Notes: a model not told the origin generated them from the sequence alone. DNA of 64,000 nucleotides from Caryophanales bacterium UBA784 (GCA_002297045.1 DBJE01000003.1:186001-250000); one strand, 5' to 3'. Positions 42,341-50,705 are shown, numbered from the stretch's first letter. Translations and numbers: made by a program.

Positions 42341-42826
42341 ATGGGAAAGAAAAACGAAGAATTCGAATTGTCTCCCGAGGAGCTGACAGAAGACATTAAT
42401 CATCTTAGGGAACTTGTCGTCAAGATCAGAGATGTCGGAGCCTTGGAAAGGTTTACCCGTCTTTTCCAGACCGATTACCGCGTACTGGTCTATCTTTCCA
42501 GCCATCCTAATTCCCACCCCTCTGTTATCGCCGATGATCTTAGGACGACAAGACCGGATGTGGCAGCCAACCTTCGGACTCTGGAAAAGAAGGGGTTCAT
42601 CATCCGTGAACTTGATAGCGGAAACCGCCGGCAGGTTTTTGTCGCCATTACGGAAAAAGGAATACGTTATTTGGAAAAGGTCCATGAACAGCTAAGGAAC
42701 CTGTTCAAGGGCTGGTTCCAGATTCTCGGCCCGGAAGAGACAAAACACCTCTTTCTTATTCTTGAGCTTTCCGCACGTCCCCAGAATTTCACCAGCGAGA
42801 TTCTGAAAAGGAAAATCGGCTTTTAG
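42341..42826 (+). CDS. MarR-type winged-helix regulator
   Basis: 161 aa. Seen: VLVYLSSHPNSHPSVIADDLMTTRPDVAANLRTLEKKGFI (helix-turn-helix and recognition helix), then RQVFVAITEKGIRYLEKV (wing and dimer helix). The sequence resembles regulators described as MarR/PadR-like. AGGAGG lies before the start and a TATAAT at 42309-42314. It probably controls itself and recU, which follows 9 bases after its stop, or neighbouring nfnAB; no operator could be identified. Confidence 0.85.
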   Translation: MGKKNEEFELSPEELTEDINHLRELVVKIRDVGALERFTRLFQTDYRVLVYLSSHPNSHPSVIADDLRTTRPDVAANLRTLEKKGFIIRELDSGNRRQVFVAITEKGIRYLEKVHEQLRNLFKGWFQILGPEETKHLFLILELSARPQNFTSEILKRKIGF

Positions 42827-42835
42827 CCTTTGAAT

Positions 42836-43453
42836 ATGATTAACTATCCCGATGGACGCAAGAGGATCCTTGTCCAAAAGAAAACGACGGTAGACAGACG
42901 GAAGTCAAAGAATAGAACAGCAAATGAACGCGCACGTGATTCCTTGATAAGAAGCAACAGGGGAAGGCATTTCGAATCCGATATTTCTAAAACATGCGAC
43001 TTCTATCGATCAAAGGGAATTGCTGATATATACAAGCGTCCTACCCCAATTAAGGTCGTTAAAAGGAGCAAGGAACATCCAGGGATGATCAGCGAAGCCT
43101 ATTTCGAAGAAAAGTCCACTACCGACTATGTCGGTATCTACAAGGGAAGGTACATCGACTTTGAATGCAAGGAGACCATTCATGACTCTGTCCCCTACCA
43201 TAGGATAAGACCGCAGCAATATGACCATCTCCGTTTTATCCGCTCTCTTGGCGGAATCGGATTTTTCCTTGTGTCGTTCAAAAGCCATCAGAAAGTGTTC
43301 CTGAGGAATGCGGATTTTATTCTTAAGGAAGTCAGTGAGAAGCACCATCCTGGATTCAAAAGGGAGTTCTTTGAGGAAAAAGGGGTTCCTGTCAAGCGAG
43401 GGTACAACCCTCCTTATTATCTTCTTGATGCCATCGACCAAGCGTTCTTCTAG
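42836..43453 (+). CDS. recU: Holliday junction resolvase RecU
   Basis: Resolves recombination junctions and modulates RecA in Firmicutes. 205 aa. Seen: INYPDGRK start, IADIYKRPTPIKVV, AYFEEKSTTDYVGIYKGRYIDFECKET (nuclease D, E, K set), HQ-like PQQYDHLRFI and GGIGFFLVSF. The N-terminal SNRGM block of the family is encoded SN-AGG-G-AGG: the second AGG is the family Met, but the first AGG (42959-42961) is at a normally conserved Arg (Arg31 of B. subtilis RecU), so under AGG=Met it reads SNMGM. ATG 42836 is chosen; TTG 42830 is possible. In B. subtilis recU pairs with ponA, not marR. Confidence 0.93.
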   Translation: MINYPDGRKRILVQKKTTVDRRKSKNRTANERARDSLIRSNRGRHFESDISKTCDFYRSKGIADIYKRPTPIKVVKRSKEHPGMISEAYFEEKSTTDYVGIYKGRYIDFECKETIHDSVPYHRIRPQQYDHLRFIRSLGGIGFFLVSFKSHQKVFLRNADFILKEVSEKHHPGFKREFFEEKGVPVKRGYNPPYYLLDAIDQAFF

Positions 43454-43480
43454 AAAAAAGGGGGCCTAGCCCCCTTTTCT
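43454..43480. terminator. Bidirectional terminator between recU and the minus-strand operon
   Basis: GGGGGC / GCCCCC stem with loop CTA (43460-43474), flanked by six A on the left and TTTTCTTCT on the right, so it can end transcripts from both sides. Confidence 0.9.
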
Positions 43481-43485
43481 TCTGC

Positions 43486-44031
43486 TTACTTTTTCAGCTT
43501 TTCGTAATAGGTGTTTCCGACTTTGATGACTTCGACTTCCTTTAAGGCAGGATCTAACGTAAGAAGGGTCGCCGGACGTTCATAGGTCTTTTCTGCCTTT
43601 TCACCCTCTCCGTTATTTTCCCTGATGGTGACACTGACCCTTTTTGTGTTGTCTGACTTAGTCACATAGAACCGTCTTGGAAGCTCCTTATCCCGGTCGG
43701 CAGGGATGGTTGAGAGGATGCAACCATAGGGCGGGAAATCGCTTTCATTAAATTTTCCGTAGACCAGTACTTCCTTCGTTTCTTCATTGATTTTTCCAAA
43801 ATAGGAATGGCTGTTGAAGACTCCGTTTCCGACGTAGAGAAGGAACTCCTGGACGCCAGTGCTTTGCTTATAGGCGTTCTCGATTTTGCTTTCCCGGTTT
43901 GAGTCCGAGATGGACTTTCCCCTCTTGTGGAAGAATTTAGTGAAAGAGTTCCCTTTCTTGGTGCTTTTCTCCTCTTCCTTCTTTTCTTCCTGTTTTACGA
44001 CGGCTTCTTTCTTTTCTTCTTCCATAGACAT
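43486..44031 (-). CDS. Unknown protein with Lys/Glu-rich N-terminus
   Basis: Not recognised. 181 aa with AGGAGG ribosome site. Residues 1-45 are almost entirely Lys, Glu and Gln and should be disordered; from about 50 on a soluble mixed alpha/beta part begins (YVGNGVFNSHSYFGKINEE, then a segment of strands). No signal peptide or membrane helix. Last gene of the operon, 8 bases after the anchored nuclease gene; a role linked to the nuclease or to the mutase-like protein is only a guess. Confidence 0.6.
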   Translation of the reverse strand: MSMEEEKKEAVVKQEEKKEEEKSTKKGNSFTKFFHKRGKSISDSNRESKIENAYKQSTGVQEFLLYVGNGVFNSHSYFGKINEETKEVLVYGKFNESDFPPYGCILSTIPADRDKELPRRFYVTKSDNTKRVSVTIRENNGEGEKAEKTYERPATLLTLDPALKEVEVIKVGNTYYEKLKK

Positions 44032-44039
44032 TCGTCCTC

Positions 44040-45383
44040 CTATTTTTTCTTTTTTTGATTGCCAGACTTCTTTTTCTTATTATAGTTTCCTTTTCCCGGC
44101 TTTTGCTTCTTTTTTCTTGTCAGCAGATAAAGGATTAGGCAGACAAAGATGAAAAGGATGACGGCTAAAACGATAAAAAGAATCATCTTTCCTTTATCCA
44201 TCTCAAAAAACTTTTGGAGAAAATCATTGCTGCCGGCCGACGGGTTCTCGCTTGTCCTTGGATCCTTAGAAGGGATATCGGTTGAATCCGGGGCGTAGAC
44301 CTGATCTGCCCAGGAAGGGAAGTCAACGAAAGGATTGCGGTTATTCTGTACGTTCTTATAGATAAGATTGTTCCGGTGTCTCTCATACTCATCGACGGGG
44401 TCTGACTTGTTCCACTTTAGGAAAGTGGAGAGATTGTGGAAGACGCCATGGTAGTGGTCGTTGTCGTCTTTTTTCGTGATGTCATCCGTCAGTTCAAGAT
44501 AGGGCTCGGACTCGGTGTTGGTGGCAAGGTAGTTTGAGTATCTTACTCCCCTATAAAGAAGGGCTCTGGCGATGTCTCCCTTCCACTTGTCGGTCGGTTC
44601 AAAGCAAGTCTCTCCCTGGCTGGTCTTTCCGATCCAACCGGACACATCGGTTGTTCCGTCGGCATAGACGCACTTTATGATATCGGTATCGCTGCTTTGA
44701 TGGTCGGCAACCTCTCCATAGTAGAGATCATTGTGTCTGTTGTTCGTGTTATGATCTGCCGCAATAAGATGATGAAGGTCTGTGCCAGCTCCTTTTGTAG
44801 GGTCTCCCGAAGGAGAAAAACCGTGGCTCTTCACCCAGACATGCTCTTTGTCTACCTGAGGCGGATTTTTTACCTCGCCTGTCGGCTTCGGACGTTGCTT
44901 TTTTACCCAGTCGACTTTGGTCAGATTTTCATTACGGGAAAATCCGTTGATGTTGGTATTAATCTGCTTTTCTTCTGTCGTATTGTCTTCGAAATAGAGC
45001 CTTGTTTCGTAGAAGACAGGCTTTCCTTCCACTATCTTATCGTCATCGCTGAAACGATAACTGGCCGGATCTATTGTCTGGCTAAGAGCCCAGTTCCGGT
45101 CTGTTATCTTGTACCAATTGGTGACGCCGGAGGAATAACTGACAAACGTGTTGTCCTTGGAGATGATATCGTAGAGAGACTTCCTCCTCTGCTTTCCTTT
45201 CTGTCCGCTGATTAGGTCGTAGTTATAGTAAGACTTGATTTCCTCTTGGGTTGAGTCGGTAAAATCCAGCCGTTGGCTTGCGTCAAAAGCTTTGCCCTGG
45301 AAAGAGACTCTTGGCTGCACGGCTAGGGGAAGGGAAGAAAAGACAAAGGCGGTAAGAAAGGCGAAAGATTTTACGATAGCCAT
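44040..45383 (-). CDS. Surface-anchored endonuclease I family nuclease
   Basis: 447 aa. Seen: N-terminal signal peptide (AIVKSFAFLTAFVFSSLPLAV), the EndA/NucM-type His-Me finger motif KEHVWVKSHGF followed by GAGTDLHHLIAADHNTNN, and a C-terminal membrane helix (MILFIVLAVILFIFVCLIL) with a Lys-rich tail of about 25 residues. This layout puts the nuclease outside the membrane. Such enzymes degrade extracellular DNA for nutrients or for uptake. ATG 45383, one base after the previous stop, is preferred to a TTG at 45392. Nearby ComEA/ComEC make a DNA-uptake role possible. Confidence 0.85.
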   Translation of the reverse strand: MAIVKSFAFLTAFVFSSLPLAVQPRVSFQGKAFDASQRLDFTDSTQEEIKSYYNYDLISGQKGKQRRKSLYDIISKDNTFVSYSSGVTNWYKITDRNWALSQTIDPASYRFSDDDKIVEGKPVFYETRLYFEDNTTEEKQINTNINGFSRNENLTKVDWVKKQRPKPTGEVKNPPQVDKEHVWVKSHGFSPSGDPTKGAGTDLHHLIAADHNTNNRHNDLYYGEVADHQSSDTDIIKCVYADGTTDVSGWIGKTSQGETCFEPTDKWKGDIARALLYRGVRYSNYLATNTESEPYLELTDDITKKDDNDHYHGVFHNLSTFLKWNKSDPVDEYERHRNNLIYKNVQNNRNPFVDFPSWADQVYAPDSTDIPSKDPRTSENPSAGSNDFLQKFFEMDKGKMILFIVLAVILFIFVCLILYLLTRKKKQKPGKGNYNKKKKSGNQKKKK

Positions 45384-45384
45384 T

Positions 45385-47121
45385 TCATTCAAGCCCCATT
45401 TTATCTTTTAGTTCAGACAGGATTTCCTCCCGTTTCTTTTCCCCGTCTTTTTGGCTAAGATCGACAAGTTCAAGATAGATTTCCCTTTGCGGACTGTTTT
45501 CCCTTGGCTTAAGGACAAGATAGCCTCCTGGATTAAAAAAGAACTTAAGGCAATCGAGGGAAGAAATGTCGTTTCCCTCCCTGTCGTAGAATCCACCGGC
45601 TTTGGGAAGAAAGACTCTCCGTTTTTTATAGTCATCCCTTCTCCTGATTGGGTATCCGCCGATTTGGGCAAAGGGGCGGGTTCTGAGCAAATCTAGCTTA
45701 TTTATCCTCTCCTCTCTTCCTTTGACATCATCAAAGACAAAAACTGCCTTATCCTCAAAATAAGTCCCTGTCTTTTCACAGAGCTCCTTATAGGCAACAT
45801 CCAAAGTCTGACCCTTTCTTAGATAATATTCGCACCTGTCGCTAAGGGAAAGCCTAGTCTCCAAGGCATCTCCGTCCCGGACAAAGGAAGAGAGAAGGAC
45901 CCCGGAAGACTCACCATAGCCAAAAAGGAAGGTCTGCTCATCCCTATGAATTTTCCGGATTAAGGAACCGATGTACTTCCCACCGTTTTCCACTGTCCGT
46001 GTCTTAACGTTATAGGAAGAGGCAATCCATTTTCCTTGAGAAGAGGTGGTAAGCGTGTCCACCCTTACTCCGTTGATGGGAAGAAGCTTTCGTCTTTTCA
46101 GTGTACCAAGGAGAAAATCAGTCAAGAGCGCCCTGTACTGGTTTTCCTTAAGCCTTTCGGCTTTTCCTTTTTGATTGATAAAGGCAATCCCGGCCTTTCC
46201 CCCCTCTTCGTCGCAGACGAGAATAAGGTTATACCGGTCTCCTTTTCCGTTAAGTCTTGCCCTTTCTAAGAGGCTTTGTGCAAAGGCTTCCTCGCTATTA
46301 GGATTCAGGCAGGAGACATTAGAAAGGGGAGGATTGAAATAATCTTCCCCCGCCGTCGTCTTTACTTCGTAGCCTGCCCTTTGGAGAAGCTTAGGCCCTA
46401 ATGAACAGGTGCATCCCCCATGAGGGGAAAAAACAATCTTTGTCTTCTTTTTGCCGACAAAGAAGTCCTTGTAAAGAGAGGTCTCCCTCTCTTTTGCCAG
46501 GAATTCTTCGTCAAAGGAAGGCGTTTCATCCAGGAAGATGACATCTGCCTTTTCCTTTCCTATGGGGAGGGACAATTCGTCAGGCAGGAGGGAAAAAAGG
46601 CGGGCAATCTTGTCTAGGCAGTCTCCTAAGGCTTCCACCCCGTCTTTGTCAAAGAATCGGAATCCGTTATATCCCTTTGGATTGTTTCCTCCGGTAATCC
46701 TGATTCCGCCGGCGAGCATAAGTTTCCGTATGGCATAGGAAACTTGTGGTGTAGGATGGGGGTCATGGAAGGTGTAGACCTTGATTCCTAAACCGGTTAG
46801 AACCTTGATGGCTTCTTCCTGGAAAAGAGAAGATCCCTCCCGGGTGTCCATGGCGACTATCCTTCCCTGCTTTTTCGTCAGATCGCCATAGCAGGTGAGC
46901 AAATAAGATGAGACGATGTAGGTTGCGCGGGCTATGGTCAGACGGTTGATGCGCCCTGGACCTATCCCCCTTTTTGCCCTGATTCCGTTCTCTTTAAAAG
47001 ACAGCGTTTCGCCGAACCTTTCTTTCTGCCTGGGGACGGAGGCAGACTTGATCTCATCTTTTTCCTTGTCACTGACAAGCGGGGAACTTAGCCACCTTGC
47101 TTTTCTATCTTGATAATCCAT
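45385..47121 (-). CDS. Phosphohexomutase-like protein with degenerate active site
   Basis: 578 aa, alpha-D-phosphohexomutase superfamily (phosphoglucomutase/phosphomannomutase). Seen: FGETLSFKENGIRAKRGIGPGRIN, VAMDTREGSSLF, HPTPQVSYAIRKL, and GYGESSGVLLSSFVRDGDAL (sugar loop). However, the catalytic loop TASHNP is TGGNNP (Ser to Gly), the metal loop DPDADR is DEEGGK (two Asp lost), and the phosphate loop RPSGTEPK is KPMENSPQ. With all three essential sites changed, it is probably a pseudoenzyme or has a new role. Own promoter upstream. A normal copy presumably exists elsewhere. Confidence 0.85.
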   Translation of the reverse strand: MDYQDRKARWLSSPLVSDKEKDEIKSASVPRQKERFGETLSFKENGIRAKRGIGPGRINRLTIARATYIVSSYLLTCYGDLTKKQGRIVAMDTREGSSLFQEEAIKVLTGLGIKVYTFHDPHPTPQVSYAIRKLMLAGGIRITGGNNPKGYNGFRFFDKDGVEALGDCLDKIARLFSLLPDELSLPIGKEKADVIFLDETPSFDEEFLAKERETSLYKDFFVGKKKTKIVFSPHGGCTCSLGPKLLQRAGYEVKTTAGEDYFNPPLSNVSCLNPNSEEAFAQSLLERARLNGKGDRYNLILVCDEEGGKAGIAFINQKGKAERLKENQYRALLTDFLLGTLKRRKLLPINGVRVDTLTTSSQGKWIASSYNVKTRTVENGGKYIGSLIRKIHRDEQTFLFGYGESSGVLLSSFVRDGDALETRLSLSDRCEYYLRKGQTLDVAYKELCEKTGTYFEDKAVFVFDDVKGREERINKLDLLRTRPFAQIGGYPIRRRDDYKKRRVFLPKAGGFYDREGNDISSLDCLKFFFNPGGYLVLKPRENSPQREIYLELVDLSQKDGEKKREEILSELKDKMGLE

Positions 47122-47150
47122 GGACTGACCTCGGCAGGCTGCTTTCTATT

Positions 47151-47180
47151 ATTATAGGGTCCCTGACTCTTTTCCGGCAA
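47151..47180 (-). promoter_or_regulatory. Promoter of the mutase-like gene
   Basis: Minus strand: TTGCCG (47175-47180), an 18-base spacer, TATAAT (47151-47156), 30 bases before the ATG. Confidence 0.65.
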
Positions 47181-47194
47181 CTGGGAAAAGGAAA

Positions 47195-47911
47195 TTATTT
47201 CTTCCGTCTCCTCAGGTACTGATTCAGTTTTTCTTCGCTTTCTTCCCGCTTTTTGCAGAGATGAAGGAACTCTTCCACCTGTTTTCCGTCTTCTGCCAAT
47301 TCACTATAGACTTTCAAAAGTGGAGAGTTGGAAAAATAGGAACCATACTCCTCGGCCTTGTTTTCCTTGAGCAGGTAGTAAGTCAGATTAAAGATATTCC
47401 TGTATTTCTTTCCCTTGAAGAAAAGCTCTTTTTCCCCGGAAAGAAGATAGCCAAGGGAGAAATAGGCGTACTGAAGGTCGATGCTTCCCTGTTTTTCCCT
47501 TCTTTTCACTTTTTTATAGAGGTCCCTGTTTCTTTCTCTGTAGGAGGAAAGGCGCCTATGTTCGCTTATTCCGTTATGGTGGACAAGTTCCCTTAGGACG
47601 GGGTCTGTTCCAGGTGAAGTGGAGAGCCTTGATTCCCCAAGTTCCTGATAGGAGGAAAAAATCCGACGGTTTATCCGGATGGTCCTAAAGGGATTCAGGA
47701 TTTCCCCAGCCTTGTAGACAAGAATGTCTGCCGGATAGGAAAGAAGAAGAAGGTGGCTGATGGCGTTCCTTTTCTCCCTGCTTTCCTTCCTAAGAAAGTC
47801 CTGCCAGGCCTTTTTCTTCCTTTCCTCTAAGCTTTCCCTTGGGGAGAGGTACCTGTCCATGGCAAAGTCGGCAGCGGTGGAATACCTTTTTCCTTTGAAT
47901 GAATATCCCAT
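47195..47911 (-). CDS. Unknown charged helical protein
   Basis: Not recognised. 238 aa, very rich in Arg, Lys, Glu and Tyr, with no signal peptide or membrane helix; a Ser-rich helix (about 50-70) is the most hydrophobic part. Overlaps the start of the 356-aa membrane protein by one base, so it is translated with it and may be its cytoplasmic partner. Confidence 0.6.
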   Translation of the reverse strand: MGYSFKGKRYSTAADFAMDRYLSPRESLEERKKKAWQDFLRKESREKRNAISHLLLLSYPADILVYKAGEILNPFRTIRINRRIFSSYQELGESRLSTSPGTDPVLRELVHHNGISEHRRLSSYRERNRDLYKKVKRREKQGSIDLQYAYFSLGYLLSGEKELFFKGKKYRNIFNLTYYLLKENKAEEYGSYFSNSPLLKVYSELAEDGKQVEEFLHLCKKREESEEKLNQYLRRRKK

Positions 47912-48981
47912 TAGAGGGTTCCTCCGTGGTTGATGGCGACAAGAAACAGGGAAAAAAGGACAATCCTGGCTATGGCGGATAAGGTGGCCAGAATGTTTTT
48001 CCTATTATGAAGGAAGCGATAGAATTTTCCTTTTTCTTTTTTCTTAACTTCCTTGATGGACTTAAAGTCGATATAAGAGGAGGAGAGCTTAGAGAAATCC
48101 TTGATGTCGTTTTTTAACTGCACATGGTTTTTCCTTGCGGAATAGATATAGGAAAAAAGTTTGTCCTTCTCATTGGAGAGATCCTGGAAGAGCTGATCCG
48201 TGTTCTTCTTGAGAAAACGTCTTGCGTACTTGTAAGGCTCCCAGATTCTTGACCGCAAGGAGTGGAAGGAAAGGAAGGAGAAATCAAAAAGGAAAAGAAG
48301 AAGATAGAAGAGAATTCCAGCAAAAGAAAATGCGTTTTCCCCTCTCGGAACGAGCATTCCGTTCCGGAAGCTTTCATTCGGATAAAGGAGGCAGAAAAGA
48401 CCGATGAAATTCCTGACGAGGAAAAGGAAAAAGTCGGCAAACCGGAAAAAAGTCTTCTTCCTGACGCTCTTATCCGGGAGAGTCTGCTTCTTCAGCTCCC
48501 GGATAGAATCGCTGACCATTTCGTTCCTGTCGACAAGGAAGAAGTCGATCTTTCCTTTGATATCCTGCCTTTTCCTTTCCGGAGTCGTCTTCTTATCCTC
48601 GATAATCTCATTGAGCGTCCTTTCCTTTCCGTCATGGGTGAACCTAAGATCCCCAATGGAGGTGATTTCCCCTGCATAATTGGGATCAATGGCCAGAGGA
48701 TTTAGGTAATAGGCGGGGAAGGAATGAAGGGCAAGATAATTGATTTGCGTCTCTAAGATAAAGGTGTCCTTGATGGTCAAAGGCTGAAGATAAAGCTCCT
48801 CAAAGTCTTTGACGATCCTTTTTGCCGCACCATTTGGATGTTTTCTGCATTCTAGGACATTGATCTGAAGGATATGATAGGCATTGGAAGAGAGAATGTT
48901 TTTCCGGTAATCGAAAGCATAGGACGAGCAATCCCATCCTCCTTCTTCCGCTAGAAGATAGAATGACAGTGAACTATCCAT
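47911..48981 (-). CDS. Unknown membrane protein, 356 aa
   Basis: Not recognised. Residues 1-175 soluble; three hydrophobic segments follow (about 180-200 RFADFFLFLVRNFIGLFCLL, about 220-245 and about 335-350), with a long charged coiled region between (about 250-330). The two neighbours in the operon are also unknown and one is also a membrane protein. Confidence 0.65.
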   Translation of the reverse strand: MDSSLSFYLLAEEGGWDCSSYAFDYRKNILSSNAYHILQINVLECRKHPNGAAKRIVKDFEELYLQPLTIKDTFILETQINYLALHSFPAYYLNPLAIDPNYAGEITSIGDLRFTHDGKERTLNEIIEDKKTTPERKRQDIKGKIDFFLVDRNEMVSDSIRELKKQTLPDKSVRKKTFFRFADFFLFLVRNFIGLFCLLYPNESFRNGMLVPRGENAFSFAGILFYLLLFLFDFSFLSFHSLRSRIWEPYKYARRFLKKNTDQLFQDLSNEKDKLFSYIYSARKNHVQLKNDIKDFSKLSSSYIDFKSIKEVKKKEKGKFYRFLHNRKNILATLSAIARIVLFSLFLVAINHGGTL

Positions 48982-48986
48982 ATCTT

Positions 48987-49499
48987 TTATGCTCCGATAG
49001 GGTAGAACCTATTGAAAACGCCTTCCCTTATCCCATAAGGGAAGGGGATGATCCTGCGGATATTGATTAGGGTAAAGGAAAAGAAACCGTAGGTAGACAA
49101 AAGGAAGGCAAGGGAAAGAAAGACGCGGACTGGAATGCGTGCCGGCTGATAAATGGAAGGGTTGTTTCCGATAAAGAAAATACTGAACAAAGGAAAAGAG
49201 AGAAAAAAAGCCATTCCATAGACAAGAAGATTGGCTAGATAGCAGTAAATGTGCCGGCCTTCCTTTTCTGTCAGTCCCTTTGAATGCTCGACAAGGTGGG
49301 AAAAGAGGGGAGAAAAGAAAAGTCCCCTTTTTTCTTCCAGTTTAGTTTCCCCTACCCGGTCGATGATTCCTATCCTTCCTAGGACGAAACAGGAAAAGAG
49401 GGCGGAATAAAGATAGACCTTCAGCCGGTTTCTCGGCAGAAGGCAGGCAGGAATCCTAAGCAGAAGGAGAAGCAAAAGAAGAAAAAGGGAAAGCGTCAT
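48987..49499 (-). CDS. Unknown membrane protein, 170 aa
   Basis: Not recognised. N-terminal Leu-only helix (SLFLLLLLLLLRIPACLL), then about three more hydrophobic segments (about 27-45, 85-110, 125-145). It starts one base after the rluD-like stop, so it is coupled to that gene; the three unknown genes and rluD form one transcription unit. Confidence 0.6.
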   Translation of the reverse strand: MTLSLFLLLLLLLLRIPACLLPRNRLKVYLYSALFSCFVLGRIGIIDRVGETKLEEKRGLFFSPLFSHLVEHSKGLTEKEGRHIYCYLANLLVYGMAFFLSFPLFSIFFIGNNPSIYQPARIPVRVFLSLAFLLSTYGFFSFTLINIRRIIPFPYGIREGVFNRFYPIGA

Positions 49500-49500
49500 T

Positions 49501-50472
49501 CTAGCTGACCTTTTTCAGCGACTGGAGAATATCGGCTTCCTTCTTCGGAAGAGGGGCAATGAACTCTTTTCCGGAAAGATAGGAAAGATATCCCGTAATA
49601 TCTTTAAAACGGAAATATCCGGCATGGAGGAACTGATTTTTAAGTCCATACCTTTTCTCAAACCTTTCGTTTACCTCATAATCACCGTACTTGCCATCTC
49701 CGACAATCGGATGCCCGATGGCAGCAAAATGCACACGAAGCTGATGGGTGCGTCCAGTCAATAGCTCCGCACTGACAAGAGAGAAACCGGCCGGAAACGC
49801 CTTTTCCCGGACATAGGAAGTCAGTGCAGTCTTAGCATTCTTGCTGTGTGAGACAAAGACCCTCTTTTTTACACTATCTTTTTCCAAAGGCAGGTCGATT
49901 TTCCCTTCCGGAGAAATGATGCCTCGGACAAGGAGTGTGTATTTCTTTTCGATTTGGTCACGTGTCCGGAAAAGCTCAAGAAGCTGCTGAAGGGTAGGAA
50001 GGTTCTTTCCGAAAATGACGATTCCGGAAGTGTTCCGGTCCAGCCGGTGAGCCGGGGAAGGGATGAATCCGTTAAGGGCAGAGGGATCAAACTCCCGCTT
50101 TTCCTTTAAGTAATTCAGAACCCTATTCTGCAGGGTGATTCTTTTTTCTCCCTCGTCTCCGTGGACAAGAAGCCCCTTCGGTTTGTTGATGACGAGGATA
50201 TTTTCGTCTTCGTAGATGATTTCAAAGTCCGCCTTGACCGGACGAAGCAGGGCCTCGCTATGGAATTTCTCTAATAGGGCATCCTTGAGATAGATATCGA
50301 CTAAATCCCCTTCCCTAAGGATTTGATCAATCTTGGCTTTTTTTCCGTTGACTTTGACGTCCTTCTGTCTGAACCTCTTATAAATAAAGGAAACCGGGGC
50401 ATCTTTCAGCCTCCGCTTAAGGAATTTATCGACTCTTTGATTGGCCTCTAAGGCAGTGATTTGGTATTTCAT
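49501..50472 (-). CDS. rluD: RluD/RluC family pseudouridine synthase
   Basis: Isomerises uridines in 23S rRNA (RluC/D type). 323 aa. Seen: N-terminal S4-like domain (VDKFLKRRLKDAPVSFIYKRF, KVNGKKAKIDQILREGD), then NKPKGLLVHGDEG, the catalytic HRLDRNTSGIVIFGK (Asp), TGRTHQLRVHFAAIGHPIVGD. Arg in these motifs is CGG or CGN. Start at 50472 is 12 bases after a -10 box, giving almost no leader and no ribosome site (leaderless-like). RluC/RluD/RluB cannot be told apart with certainty. Confidence 0.93.
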   Translation of the reverse strand: MKYQITALEANQRVDKFLKRRLKDAPVSFIYKRFRQKDVKVNGKKAKIDQILREGDLVDIYLKDALLEKFHSEALLRPVKADFEIIYEDENILVINKPKGLLVHGDEGEKRITLQNRVLNYLKEKREFDPSALNGFIPSPAHRLDRNTSGIVIFGKNLPTLQQLLELFRTRDQIEKKYTLLVRGIISPEGKIDLPLEKDSVKKRVFVSHSKNAKTALTSYVREKAFPAGFSLVSAELLTGRTHQLRVHFAAIGHPIVGDGKYGDYEVNERFEKRYGLKNQFLHAGYFRFKDITGYLSYLSGKEFIAPLPKKEADILQSLKKVS

Positions 50473-50484
50473 TAAGAGAATTAT

Positions 50485-50513
50485 AGTATACAAATCACGT
50501 TTTTTCTTGACAA
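50485..50513 (-). promoter_or_regulatory. Promoter of the rluD-like operon
   Basis: Minus strand: TTGTCA (50508-50513), a 17-base spacer, TATACT (50485-50490). Expected transcription start is about 5 bases before the ATG at 50472. Confidence 0.75.
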
Positions 50514-50534
50514 AGAGAAAAAGTCTCTTAAAAT
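50507..50534 (+). promoter_or_regulatory. Promoter of tRNA-Ser
   Basis: TTGACA (50507-50512), a 16-base spacer, TAAAAT (50529-50534). Its -35 overlaps the -35 of the divergent rluD promoter by five bases. Confidence 0.75.
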
Positions 50535-50580
50535 ATCTATTGCTGCTAAAAAGCAGCTAAGCTTAGTAGAGCCATTCAGT

Positions 50581-50671
50581 GGAGCGATACTCAAGAGGCT
50601 GAAGAGGTGGGCTTGGAAAGCTCATAGACGGGCAAAACCGTGCGAGAGTTCAAATCTCTCTCGCTCCGCCA
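50581..50671 (+). tRNA. tRNA-Ser(GGA)
   Basis: 91 bases with encoded CCA. Acceptor GGAGCGA / TCGCTCC, discriminator G, D arm, anticodon stem TGGGC / GCTCA with loop TTGGAAA (anticodon GGA, codons UCC/UCU), long variable arm, and T arm GTTCAAATC. It reads Ser and so has no part in AGG decoding. Confidence 0.95.
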
Positions 50672-50682
50672 TCGGAAAATCA

Positions 50683-50705
50683 ACACGGAGAAATCCGTGT
50701 TTTTT
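50683..50705 (+). terminator. Terminator after tRNA-Ser
   Basis: ACACGGA / TCCGTGT perfect 7-bp stem with loop GAAA, followed by five T. Confidence 0.9.
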
